Assembly: GCF_016860605.1 (NCBI RefSeq)
Contig: NZ_BNJR01000007.1
Location: 1 to 64,000 of the forward strand
Length of the DNA: 64,000 nucleotides
From: Lentilactobacillus fungorum
GTDB lineage: Bacteria; Bacillota; Bacilli; Lactobacillales; Lactobacillaceae
Reading direction: 5' to 3'
Positions 29,001-36,000 of the stretch are shown piece after piece; position 1 is the stretch's first letter, and every line of letters begins with the position of its first letter. The position numbers were made by a program, and so were the translations under genes. The notes beneath the pieces were generated by a model. The model saw only the letters and a list, made by a program, of their open reading frames with translations. It was not told the origin of the DNA and did no database searches.

Positions 29001-32000
29001 ACGGCCAAACAGTCACCTTCTATTACACTGCGGATAGCCAGTCTAACATCACCGTCACTTATGTTGATCCAAAGACGGGTCAGCAAATTGGCAATTTGCA
29101 AACGCCAACGGGCCATACTGGTGAAACCCTTGATTTAGGCAACGGCAGCGACAAACTGGATATGCCAGCCGGCTACCATTACGCGACGCCAGAAGAATTA
29201 AAGGATGGCAAGCAGCAACCAAGTGATTTGACTTGGACAACCGACCAACAAACGACTCAGGTTTATGTCGTTGGTAATGAGGTTCACGCCGGCGATACCA
29301 ATGCAGTGACGGTTCACTATTATTTGGCTGGAACGACTAAGGCGCTCAAAGCTGATGAGTCCTTTGGCGGAATTGTGGGCGATTCAGTAACGATTAGCCC
29401 AGCAGCGATCAAAGGTTACACATTGACTGCTGGTCAAGGCGCGCAGAAATTAGTGTTAGACGCGGCGAAGGGCCAAGTCGTCACGTTCTACTACGATGCT
29501 GATGAGCAAAATAACATCACGATTCATTATGTTGACACGGACACGGGCAAGGCGATTGGGACCAGTACCCCAACTGGGCATACGGATGAACAATTGGATC
29601 TAAGTACGGATGGTGGCCAATTAGCCGTACCGGCCGGCTATCACTATGCGACGCCGACTGAATTAATAACGTCACAAAAGCAACCATCAGGTTTAACTTG
29701 GACAACCGATCGGCAAGACACGACGGTTTATATTACGGGTAACGACGTCAAGCCAGGCGACGTGAACGCCATTACCGTTCATCACTATTTGGAAAACACC
29801 ACCACGGCGCTGCAAGCCGATCAATCGCTTGGTGGCAAGGTTGGCGGTGAAGTGGTGGTTAGCCCGGCAACCATTAGCGGCTACGAATTAGTTGCTGGCC
29901 AAGCTGCCAGAACAGTAACCTTGGCAGCAGAAAACGGCCAAACGGTGACGTTCTACTATCGGGCAGTGGGCCAAAATAACATTACCGTTAGTTATGTGGA
30001 TGTCGCTACTGGCAGTGAAATTGGGAGCAACCAACCAGCGGGACATACCGGCGAGAAGCTGGATTTAGGTGCTGATAGCTCGCAAATTACAATTCCAGCT
30101 GGCTATCATTACGCAACCCCAACGGAGTTAAAGGCTGGTAGTCAACAACCAAGTGACCTGACTTGGACGACAGCTGAACAAACGGCCAACGTTTATGTGG
30201 TTGGCAACGACGTTCATTCCGGTGATGCTAACGCTGTAATGGTGCATTACTATGCAGAAGGCACGACTAAAGGGCTCAAAGCTGACGATTCGATTGGCGG
30301 CGTGGTTGGCAGCCCAGTGACGATTAACCCAGCAGTGATTAACGGCTACAAGCTGATTGATGGTCAGTCGGCTCAGACAGTCATCCTCGACGTGGTTAAG
30401 GGGCAAACCGTCACGTACCGTTATCAAGCAGAAGCCCAAAAGACAATTACGGTGAACTATCTGGATCCAGTGACTGGCAATCAAATTGGCGATAGTCAAA
30501 CACCAAGTGGGCATACGGGCGAAAAACTCAATGTTGGCAAGGATAGCGATCAGCTTACGATACCGGCTGGTTATCACTACGCAACACCGGCAGAATTGCC
30601 CGTTGGTATTCAACAACCGGACAATCCAACTTGGACGCCAGATCAGCAAACCACTAACGTGTATGTTGTTGGCAACGATGTAAAACCAGGAGACGTCAAC
30701 GCGGTCACCGTTCACTATTATTTGGCGGGGACTACCAAAGCCCTTAAGGCCGATGAGTCATTTGGCGGCAAAGTTGGTAGCCCAACAACAATTAACCCAG
30801 CAGTGATTGACGGCTACACGGTCGTTGGCGACCAGGCGGCTAAGAAGATAATCCTTGATGCTCAAACAGGCCAAGTGCTTACCTTCTACTACACCGCCAA
30901 CCCGCAACATAACATCACCGTTAAATTAGTTGATTTAACGACGGGAAATGAAATTGGTGGCAGCCAAAAACCAGCTGGTCATACCGGCGAAAAATTAGAT
31001 CTGGATTCTGATAGCCAACAAATTGAGATGCCAGCGGGATACCATTACGCCACCTCTAACGAATTAACGGCTGGCAAGCAACAGCCGGATGATTTAACTT
31101 GGACGACGGCTGATCAAGAAACTCAGGTGTATATCGTCGGCAATGATGTGAAACCGGCCGATGCCAATGCGGTTGTTGTTCATCATTACTTGGCAGGGAC
31201 TACCCAGTCCCTGAAAGAAGATGACGTGTATGGCGGCAAGGTAGGTTCACCCGTAACCGTGAAACCGGCTAAGTTAGTGGGCTATACGCTAGTGGCCGGT
31301 CAACAAGCCCAAACAGTGACGTTACAGGATAAGGTTGGCCATCAGTTAACCTTCTATTACCAATCTGACCAACAAAACAATATCACGGTGACCTATATTG
31401 ATCCTCAAACCGGCGACGTCATTGGGGATAGCCAAACGCCAGCCGGCCATACCGGCGAAAGCTTGGATCTGGGTTCTGATAGTCAACAAATTGAGATTCC
31501 AGCTGGTTATCACTACGCCACCCCAGAAGAACTGAAGGATGGCCAAAAGCAACCAGATGATTTAACTTGGAAAATGACGGCTCAAGTAACTCAGATCTAC
31601 GTTGTCGGCAATCAGGTTAACCCAAACGATGCCAATGCAGTAGTCGTTCATTACTACGAAAAGGGCACTACCACTCCGGTTAAACCAGACAGTCATATCG
31701 GCGGCGTGGTTGGGCAAACCGTGACGGTTGACCCTAACAATCTGTCGGTGCCAGGATACACTTTGGTAGCAGGGCAAACACCGCAAAGCTGGCAATTAAC
31801 GGCTAAGGACGGTCATGAATTCGTCTTCTATTACACGAAAAATTCAGGACCAACTGGTCAAGTAACGGCAACGACATCCCGACCAGTTAAGGATGTCGAG
31901 ATCACAAGTAGTGTCCAGACTGCACCAACGCAGGAAACGGCTCAACGCAAACCGGCCACCCAACAGAAGGTGAAGAAGGGGCAGGCGGTTTATGCGGTAA

Positions 32001-32659
32001 AGAAGATTTATCTGTACAAGGATAAGAACTTTACGAAGAAGGGGCGGATTGCCGTTTATGCTGGCAAACACCGGACTCAGCGGCCAATGTTTGTGGTGAT
32101 CGGTTATGATTATTCCAAGAACGGTAACCTGCGTTATAAGGTGCGCGATGTGAACCACTTAAGCAAGACAAATAATTTGGTGGGCTACATCACGGCACGG
32201 TGGGCATATGTTCGCCCGGTTTATTACCAAGGTCGTCATAAGACGCTAACGGTTATCAACCCACGCGGGGTCACTGCTTATAAGAATAAGGACTTGACTG
32301 GTAAAGTTAAGAATTACAAGCAAGGGACTGTGCTTCATGTGAAACAAATTGTTCACCATAACTTAACGACCCGATACGTTCTGGAGAATGGCCAGTACAT
32401 TACCGGAAACCGAAAACTTGTGATGATGGGCAACCACAAACTACCTCGTTACCTTAAAGCCAAGCACACAATCAATCGTTACCAAGATGCGAACTTAAGC
32501 AAGCAAACCAATAAGCGTCTCTATAAGGGCACCAAGGTCAAAATCCAAGCTTACGATTATTCGCGGGCGAATGATGTTACCAAGACCGGTACGTTGAGAT
32601 ATCAAATTGCTGGCGGTTATGTAACCGGAAACTCGAAGCTTGTGAAGGCATACGACTAG
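23042..32659 (+). CDS. Giant MucBP-repeat surface adhesin
   Basis: A 3205-residue exported protein. ATG 23042 follows GGGGAGGAG. Residues 11-23 carry the KxYKxGKxW export motif (MYKAGKHW) in a signal peptide ending about 46. Residues 47-310 are rich in Ser, Thr, Ala and Gln, as in O-glycosylated stalks. About 312-540 is a BspA-like DUF285 leucine-rich region (FARMFQNDQRLVSVDVSKWDV, MYQMFDGASSLTSLDLTGWDT). About 756-2935 holds 14 tandem units of roughly 155 residues, each with a MucBP-like half ending IPAGYHYATPAEL and a second half starting NAVTVHYYL. After a linker, residues 2978-3205 are a basic DUF5776-type region shared with the protein at 264. There is no LPXTG; the tail probably binds the wall non-covalently. 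It likely adheres to mucus or plant glycans (family inference). Confidence 0.9.
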   Translation: MNKLSKTREEKVHYKMYKAGKHWLFAGLATISLGIGLGLSDGNAKANTADTISATEAVTANGGSAADQGSDAQSQAVSSTSTSSTQPDKMSASSADSNVAVSSPDEAKEATSTAVQPESAQSKPEPTATLSTAATTQAKSTGALTASSQSASMTSQAPAQSTAVPSATADSKAAATPHSISSSEKQSQAAQLTTSDAPTAKGAVAAQPAEQTTDTATAAKETSQPEDQKAEKPTSTAKVDQKTAAQPTQVSDKVNAAMADELVNQNADQVDQQADLDMDQLATKGTTAKVSAKLQPKLAGTAMNKMMFAAAAPVEIVKSGNWGTSKWEFDSTGTLTIHQGQLSSVTNTNNPLKDFAADIKKIMIDTGTTAPVDSSYLFSQPDGSGLPNVTYIQGENLITKNTTNFARMFQNDQRLVSVDVSKWDVRKAVMPTSYPDDQHLGAMYQMFDGASSLTSLDLTGWDTFSFKTAGAFGWTAMQEMLRGTTNLWKITVGPKTFLASNKDLAGSNAIPDAPGKYQQIVDPLTNLLYGSTNAQWQLVGTGTDHHPQGPMMTATALQDKINDGDYTQPITFVWAQTQLEAATVNFIRSLDGVKLSSASTTGPVGTQLALTQLNTSSGVEKGSRLGSPFVTANLPKGYHLTPDIRTSDKQPTALTYGTDKTINVYVESDVPYYKAVTVNKYEMDDNGQPTNITLGAFDIFAFAGDVITIKYNDPRWSTASFGFEVIPQADVVYTVPGTQTPSKPVPLYFKKIDVSTITVNYVNTKTGETIGTSKPIGKRYDTIDLTANSDRLAIPVGYHYSTTPTELGGRTQPTSLDLEPTLQTATVYVSPNEIKTTDTGAITVHYYLADSTTKVQADRKVGGFVGETVTISAQDADQTVAGYTLVPNQPAKSVTLDGQPKEATFYYTANDQKNITITYLDGDSGNSIGTSQPDGRTGETLQLGSDSAKVVIPAGYYYATAGELTGDQKQPSDLTWTTTPQTTNVYVIGNPVKAGDPNAVTVHYYLENTTQSVKADDSLGGKIGGQVTVNPATIAGYRLVDGQTAKAVTLTAENDQTVTFFYQADEQKTITVSYVDTNTNKEIGNSVPTGHTNEKLDLGSTSDQISIPAGYHYATPAELQAGQTQPTALTWTTDQQATKVYVVGNEVKPGDQNAVTVHYYLANTTQSLKADESVGGVVGIPVTIDPAEIKGYTGIAGQAAKTLTLAAAAGQIVTFYYTADDQNNITVSYVDPKTGDQIGDNQTPAGHTGEKLDLGKGSQQMTIPAGYHYATPEELPQGTQQPTALTWTTNQQATKVYVVGNPVKSGDVNAVTVHYYLDQTTTSLKADDSVGGIVGESVTVSPAEIKGYTLVAGQTAQTVKLDAQNGQTRTFYYQADAQTNITVIYVDPNGNQQVGNPQKPAGHTGEELDLGKDSQQLTIPAGYHYATPAELPSGVGQPENPKWTTADQTTQVYVIGNEVKPTDPNAITVHYYVENTTKALKADDLFGGQIGTPVTVSPAEIKGYTLVAGQTAQTIMLDVQKGQSVSFYYRADAQSNITIHYVDTDTGKSIGTSNPAGHTDGKLDLSAAGSQLEVPAGYHYATPAELKESQTQPTALTWTTDQQDTNVYITGNVVESGDTNAITVHHYLANTTTPLATDDSLGGKVGGQVTISPATIKGYTLVDGQKAQMVTLKATAGQTVTFYYQADVQTNITVTLVDTNTSTKVGDGQKPAGHTGETLDLGTDSKQINIPAGYHYATPAELPAGTNQPGELTWTTTDQATTVYVIGNKVESGDVNAVTVHHYLVNTTTSLKADESLGGRVGGEVTASPANIAGYTAIAGQAAKILTLDAKTGQTVVFYYQANDQNNIMVSYVDTATGKEVTTSVPTGHTGEKLDLGKDSAQLDMPAGYHYATPEELQGDQKQPEQLTWTTDQQAAKVYVVGDPVKSGDVNAITVHYYLNGTTKALKADDSIGGVVGSPVTISPAVINGYTLVNGQTAQTLTLKVQDGQTVTFYYTADSQSNITVTYVDPKTGQQIGNLQTPTGHTGETLDLGNGSDKLDMPAGYHYATPEELKDGKQQPSDLTWTTDQQTTQVYVVGNEVHAGDTNAVTVHYYLAGTTKALKADESFGGIVGDSVTISPAAIKGYTLTAGQGAQKLVLDAAKGQVVTFYYDADEQNNITIHYVDTDTGKAIGTSTPTGHTDEQLDLSTDGGQLAVPAGYHYATPTELITSQKQPSGLTWTTDRQDTTVYITGNDVKPGDVNAITVHHYLENTTTALQADQSLGGKVGGEVVVSPATISGYELVAGQAARTVTLAAENGQTVTFYYRAVGQNNITVSYVDVATGSEIGSNQPAGHTGEKLDLGADSSQITIPAGYHYATPTELKAGSQQPSDLTWTTAEQTANVYVVGNDVHSGDANAVMVHYYAEGTTKGLKADDSIGGVVGSPVTINPAVINGYKLIDGQSAQTVILDVVKGQTVTYRYQAEAQKTITVNYLDPVTGNQIGDSQTPSGHTGEKLNVGKDSDQLTIPAGYHYATPAELPVGIQQPDNPTWTPDQQTTNVYVVGNDVKPGDVNAVTVHYYLAGTTKALKADESFGGKVGSPTTINPAVIDGYTVVGDQAAKKIILDAQTGQVLTFYYTANPQHNITVKLVDLTTGNEIGGSQKPAGHTGEKLDLDSDSQQIEMPAGYHYATSNELTAGKQQPDDLTWTTADQETQVYIVGNDVKPADANAVVVHHYLAGTTQSLKEDDVYGGKVGSPVTVKPAKLVGYTLVAGQQAQTVTLQDKVGHQLTFYYQSDQQNNITVTYIDPQTGDVIGDSQTPAGHTGESLDLGSDSQQIEIPAGYHYATPEELKDGQKQPDDLTWKMTAQVTQIYVVGNQVNPNDANAVVVHYYEKGTTTPVKPDSHIGGVVGQTVTVDPNNLSVPGYTLVAGQTPQSWQLTAKDGHEFVFYYTKNSGPTGQVTATTSRPVKDVEITSSVQTAPTQETAQRKPATQQKVKKGQAVYAVKKIYLYKDKNFTKKGRIAVYAGKHRTQRPMFVVIGYDYSKNGNLRYKVRDVNHLSKTNNLVGYITARWAYVRPVYYQGRHKTLTVINPRGVTAYKNKDLTGKVKNYKQGTVLHVKQIVHHNLTTRYVLENGQYITGNRKLVMMGNHKLPRYLKAKHTINRYQDANLSKQTNKRLYKGTKVKIQAYDYSRANDVTKTGTLRYQIAGGYVTGNSKLVKAYD
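25307..31845 (+). repeat. 14 tandem coding repeats of about 467 bp
   Basis: Fourteen in-frame units encode alternating A (NITVSYVDTxTG...IPAGYHYATP) and B (NAVTVHYYL...TFYYxAD) modules. All units are diverged in DNA and protein, the first two most strongly, so the array is old rather than freshly amplified; some internal pairs (for example the units beginning NITIHYVDTDTGK, 6th and 10th) are closer to one another. Confidence 0.9.
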
Positions 32660-32679
32660 GTGTGACTAACTAATTAGCC

Positions 32680-32725
32680 AAAAAGGCAGCGACTGCATCA
32701 ATTAAGATGTGGTTGCTGCCTTTTT
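32680..32725. terminator. Bidirectional terminator
   Basis: AAAAAGGCAGC pairs with GCTGCCTTTTT, with further pairing of TGCATC and GATGTG inside. It serves the giant gene and the convergent LysR gene. Confidence 0.85.
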
Positions 32726-32737
32726 GCTGCAATTAAG

Positions 32738-33568
32738 TTAAGCATCCAGATTATCAGTCACTTGTTTAATCAACTCAGTTATCGCCATTAAAAGTGGGAC
32801 TTGCAGGTCTTCGTCGCGGGTTAAGAGGTAAAAGTCGCGAATGAATGCGCTGCCCAGCGTTTCTACTTGAACGTTTTCCGGCACGTCTTTTGAAGATAAT
32901 AAGGCTTGGCCGACGCCAGTTGAGACGATCCGCCGAATTAAACCGCTATTGTTCACATGGATGAGCCGAATGGGGTGGATGTCGGCTTCCCTAAAGTATT
33001 GCTCTGTGTAATAACCAATCCCGGAGCCGGCCTCGCGAGTGATCCACGTCCCAGTTGGCGTGCCAGCCTTAACCAGTTGGTCTTTGCCAATTGACAGCCG
33101 TTTAACGTGTTCAGTCACCAAGGGCTTTTCAATAATCCCCAAGTCAATTTTGTAGTCCTCTAGTAGGGTCAAGACGCCTTCAGAATTAGAAACCGTTACG
33201 TCGTAATGAACGTCAGGTTGCCTTTGATTTAATTGGTTAGCGATCCTTGCAAACAAAATTCGTGAGACAGTTTGGGAAATCCCGAAGCGTACGTGAGCTT
33301 TCTTACTGGCTTGCAGGTCGGTAATTTCGGTATTAATATCGTGCCAGTCGTCTAAGATCTTGGCACTGCGTTTGTACAAAATATCTGCCGCTGGGGTGGG
33401 GACGCTTTCCCGGCGGCTTTTGCGTTCAAATAGTTCAGTATTCAATTGGGCTTCTAATTGCTTGATCTGATTAGAAACGGTTGGCTGGGTAATGAACAGC
33501 TGCTGAGCTGCCAGCGAAAAGCTATGAGTTCGGTATACCACCATGAAAGTTTCTAAAAATTTAAACAT
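32738..33568 (-). CDS. LysR-family transcriptional regulator
   Basis: A 276-residue regulator. N-terminal winged HTH (FSLAAQQLFITQPTVSNQIKQLE) and C-terminal periplasmic-binding-like effector domain (about 90-276). It is divergent from the TDT transporter gene at 33787, the usual arrangement for LysR-type control, so it probably regulates that transporter and itself. The effector is unknown. The intergenic region holds an A/T-rich stretch near 33585-33630 and a degenerate repeat unit. Confidence 0.85.
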   Translation of the reverse strand: MFKFLETFMVVYRTHSFSLAAQQLFITQPTVSNQIKQLEAQLNTELFERKSRRESVPTPAADILYKRSAKILDDWHDINTEITDLQASKKAHVRFGISQTVSRILFARIANQLNQRQPDVHYDVTVSNSEGVLTLLEDYKIDLGIIEKPLVTEHVKRLSIGKDQLVKAGTPTGTWITREAGSGIGYYTEQYFREADIHPIRLIHVNNSGLIRRIVSTGVGQALLSSKDVPENVQVETLGSAFIRDFYLLTRDEDLQVPLLMAITELIKQVTDNLDA

Positions 33569-33658
33569 CTAACCACCGCCTATAAATTTATTCTATAATA
33601 AATATAGATATTATCAATTTTATTTATTGTAGCATAACCAGTATAATCAGTAAAAGTA

Positions 33659-33769
33659 AATGAAGCAAAGCGGTTAGAAGTTAGCGGTTCAATCTCATTT
33701 TCCAAGAATCCTCGGGTTCGTTATTTTGGGCGAGATTACACGTAGACCCCGCTTGACAAAGTTGTCCGA
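33659..33769 (-). repeat. Degenerate palindromic repeat unit R8
   Basis: Read on the minus strand it begins GGACAACTTTGTCAAGCGG and ends CTAACCGCTTTGCTTC, with GTAATCTC/GAGATTG and CCAA/TTGG arms. It ends 2 bp before the GAAGAGGG ribosome site of the TDT gene, so it sits next to a gene start in the opposite orientation from the plus-strand copies. Confidence 0.55.
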
Positions 33770-33786
33770 AGGAAGAGGGAGACCAT

Positions 33787-34770
33787 ATGAGAGAATTTTT
33801 AGAAAAATTACCTTTACCGATTTGTGGTTTAATATTAGGCATTGCATCGTTAGGAAACTTATTTAAGGCAATCGGCTTTTCAACTGCCGGCAATTGCTGG
33901 GGGATTTTAGCGCTGGTGTTAATGCTGTTGGTGATTGCCAAAATCGGGGTTCATTTCAAGCGTAGTTTGATGGATCTAAACGACCCAGTGATCGCATCAG
34001 TCGCCCCCACCTTTACGATGTCTTTGATGATTATCAGCACGTTTTTAAAGGCATGGGGGTTGTCAGTAATCGCTTTGACTATTTGGACCGCTGCCGTTAT
34101 TTTACAATTTGTGATTATGGGATATTTTGTTTACCGCCATTTATTACGGCCGTCGGTTCAGTTGGATCACGTATATCCGAGTTGGTTTGTCACTTTCGTT
34201 GGGATTGGTGTCATTCCAGTGACTGCTAATAACTTTATTCCGGCAATTGGGATGCCAGTTCTTTGGCTGTCACTCGGGCTATATGCCATTTTATTGCCGA
34301 TCGTTTGCATTCGGCTCTTACGTCGGGAATTCATGTTTGAAGCTACCCTGCCATTATTAACGATTATGGCAGCTCCAGCCTCACTTTGTTTGACTGGCTA
34401 TTTGAGCATGACCACAACGCCTTCGTGGTCATTTTCACTGGTCATGGTGTTGCTGGCCCAAAGCCTGTACTGGGGCACCTTAGCGAAGATTGTAAAATAT
34501 GTGCGCTTGTCATTTTACCCAAGCTTTGGCGCCTTTACTTTCCCGCTGGTGATTTCGGCGACGGCTTTGAACCTTTTCCATCACAGCTTTAACTTGACTG
34601 GCGGCATTAGCGTGGCTGTCGGGATAATTGTTGACGTTGAAATCACGCTGGCGACGTTGATGGTCGCATTCGTTGTGATTCGCTATGGTAAGTTCTTAGT
34701 TGGCTTGGCCATGAATGCTTTTCAAAGTAAAAAAATCGTTCCCTCAGAAGATGAGACAATGAATAAATAG
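33787..34770 (+). CDS. TDT (TehA/SLAC1-fold) family transporter
   Basis: A 327-residue membrane protein with about 10 predicted helices. The N-terminus LPLPICGLILGIASLGNLF and SVAPTFTMSLMIIS match the tellurite-resistance/dicarboxylate transporter family, whose members move anions such as malate or act as anion channels. Start ATG 33787 follows GAAGAGGGAGA. Likely controlled by the divergent LysR. Substrate unknown; the tellurite label is only historical. Confidence 0.8.
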   Translation: MREFLEKLPLPICGLILGIASLGNLFKAIGFSTAGNCWGILALVLMLLVIAKIGVHFKRSLMDLNDPVIASVAPTFTMSLMIISTFLKAWGLSVIALTIWTAAVILQFVIMGYFVYRHLLRPSVQLDHVYPSWFVTFVGIGVIPVTANNFIPAIGMPVLWLSLGLYAILLPIVCIRLLRREFMFEATLPLLTIMAAPASLCLTGYLSMTTTPSWSFSLVMVLLAQSLYWGTLAKIVKYVRLSFYPSFGAFTFPLVISATALNLFHHSFNLTGGISVAVGIIVDVEITLATLMVAFVVIRYGKFLVGLAMNAFQSKKIVPSEDETMNK

Positions 34771-34771
34771 C

Positions 34772-34823
34772 AAAAAGAAGGCTCCCAATTACTTGATACC
34801 CTGAGTAATCGGGAGCCCTTTTT
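34772..34823. terminator. Bidirectional terminator
   Basis: GGCTCCCAATTACT pairs with AGTAATCGGGAGCC, flanked by A-tract and T-tract, between the TDT gene and the minus-strand GNAT gene. Confidence 0.85.
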
Positions 34824-34832
34824 AGTTGTGAA

Positions 34833-35360
34833 CTAGTGGTTAAATGCATCCAAGTAGGTTACCGTTCCAGTTACCCCCTTTAGGCCATCTGGAACCAATT
34901 CTTTCACCATGTAAGTTTCATCGGGAACCGGGAATGGTGGTTTGATCCCCGCCTTACTTGCCAGATGATAGCCAAAACGTGGATAATAATCCGGCCAGCC
35001 GAGGACACTGATGAACTTGTACCCAAGCTTAATCGCCCGGCTCTCTAATTCGTTAATAATGGCCGTGCCAATACCAGATTTCTGGAAGGCCGGCTGAACG
35101 GCTAAGGGTGCCAAACAAAGTCCAAGTGATGAAGTAGTAGGGCCAATCACGTGGATTTCACTGAGAAGACCATAGCCCACAATTTGGTTATGGTTATCGG
35201 CAACTACTTCTAATTTCTTCTGATAGGTTGGGTCCGCTCGAATCTTACCAACCAAGGCAGCTTCATTTCGGTAGCCATTAGCAGTTTTGGAAAATGTTGT
35301 TCGGAGAAGATCATCAACCGCTGAATAGTCTTCTTGACGAATAGTTCTAATTAACATCAT
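34833..35360 (-). CDS. GNAT-family N-acetyltransferase
   Basis: A 175-residue acetyltransferase. Two adjacent ATGs (35360, 35357) follow AAGGTGGG; the first is chosen. The acetyl-CoA binding segment LAVQPAFQKSGIGTAII has the Q/R-x-x-G-x-G/A pattern. The substrate is unknown; overall layout resembles YhbS-like predicted acetyltransferases (N-terminal IRQEDY, central SLGLCLAPLAVQP). Monocistronic. Confidence 0.82.
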   Translation of the reverse strand: MMLIRTIRQEDYSAVDDLLRTTFSKTANGYRNEAALVGKIRADPTYQKKLEVVADNHNQIVGYGLLSEIHVIGPTTSSLGLCLAPLAVQPAFQKSGIGTAIINELESRAIKLGYKFISVLGWPDYYPRFGYHLASKAGIKPPFPVPDETYMVKELVPDGLKGVTGTVTYLDAFNH

Positions 35361-35586
35361 GATTATTCCCACCTTTGCATTACAATTCTATTATTAAACA
35401 TTTTCTTAGGAATTAGCAACTATTTCATTTTAAAAACGGAAACTGAAGTTTGTGAACCGGAAACTGTTTTTCTGATGATGCTTGCACAAAGGGAATCAGC
35501 CGCTGATAGCTGGTTAAAATGGATAACTTTAAGACTTGATAAAATGGCATTTTGATAAAATCTTCTAATTAAATTTTAAAAAAGTG

Positions 35587-35616
35587 TTGACAGAACCCTG
35601 ATGGATGTTTTACACT
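35587..35616 (+). promoter_or_regulatory. Promoter of the T-box leader
   Basis: TTGACA (35587-35592) and TACACT (35611-35616) with an 18-bp spacer, some 30 bp before the T-box leader. Confidence 0.65.
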
Positions 35617-35639
35617 TCATTCAACATTTAAATCCGACT

Positions 35640-35902
35640 AAATGATTTGCGTCAGCGGAGTCGCGTTGTAGCCCTACTAAGAGAGTACCGGTTCGGTGGG
35701 AAGGTATTAGGACTACAAAGGCAAAAGGCTGAAGCAGGTAGGTTCACTTTTCGAGGTGAAATGGTAGCACCCATTAACGTGCAGCCCCTAAGAATGATGC
35801 TTGTGGGCTTTGAGGGATTACTTAAAAGAGCAATCCGAATAAAGGTGGTACCGCGTTGAACTTAACGTCCTTTGGTTTTTATAACCAAAGGGCGTTTTTT
35901 TA
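35640..35902 (+). promoter_or_regulatory. T-box riboswitch before the ketopantoate-reductase-family gene
   Basis: The conserved T-box AAAGGTGGTACCGCG is at 35841-35855, followed by a terminator (ACGTCCTTTGGTT...AACCAAAGGGCGT, T7) ending at 35901. Stem I: lower stem GCGTCAGC/GCTGAAGC (35649-35656, 35728-35735), middle stem TTGTAG/CTACAA, AGAGAG bulge and a GGTGGGAA terminal loop. Uncharged tRNA should bind and allow read-through. The UGGU of the T-box predicts a tRNA with discriminator A. By geometry the specifier would be AAA (Lys) at 35724-35726, with GCA (Ala) as an alternative; this is uncertain. Confidence 0.9.
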
Positions 35903-35915
35903 GTTGGATTTAAAC

Positions 35916-35976
35916 GTGAACGGAGCAAAGCGAACAGAAGCCGTCGACAAGTTTCTGTTTTGCGGAGCATCCCAAT
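35916..35976 (-). repeat. Short palindromic repeat copy, minus orientation
   Basis: GTGAACGGAGCAAAGCGAAC and the TTCTGTTTTGCGGAGC, ATCCCAAT end are the two termini of the 119-bp family (AGAAA arm retained), with the centre missing. It lies about 9 bp from the ribosome site of the next gene. Confidence 0.55.
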
Positions 35977-36000
35977 TAATCATAAAAAGGAGTGGTCATT

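Noticed and set aside
25307-31845. Long open frames on the minus strand within the giant adhesin gene
   Set aside because: They recur once per coding repeat at the same phase and have low-complexity, shadow-like products; they follow from codon use of the repeated sense gene.
35720-35722. GGC as T-box specifier (glycine)
   Set aside because: The local AAAGGCA looks like the glyQS specifier loop, but the UGGU of this T-box predicts a tRNA with discriminator A, whereas tRNA-Gly has U; the triplet is also too far from the lower stem.
35647-35859. 70-codon frame on the plus strand
   Set aside because: It lies entirely inside the T-box leader, whose conserved RNA elements explain the sequence.
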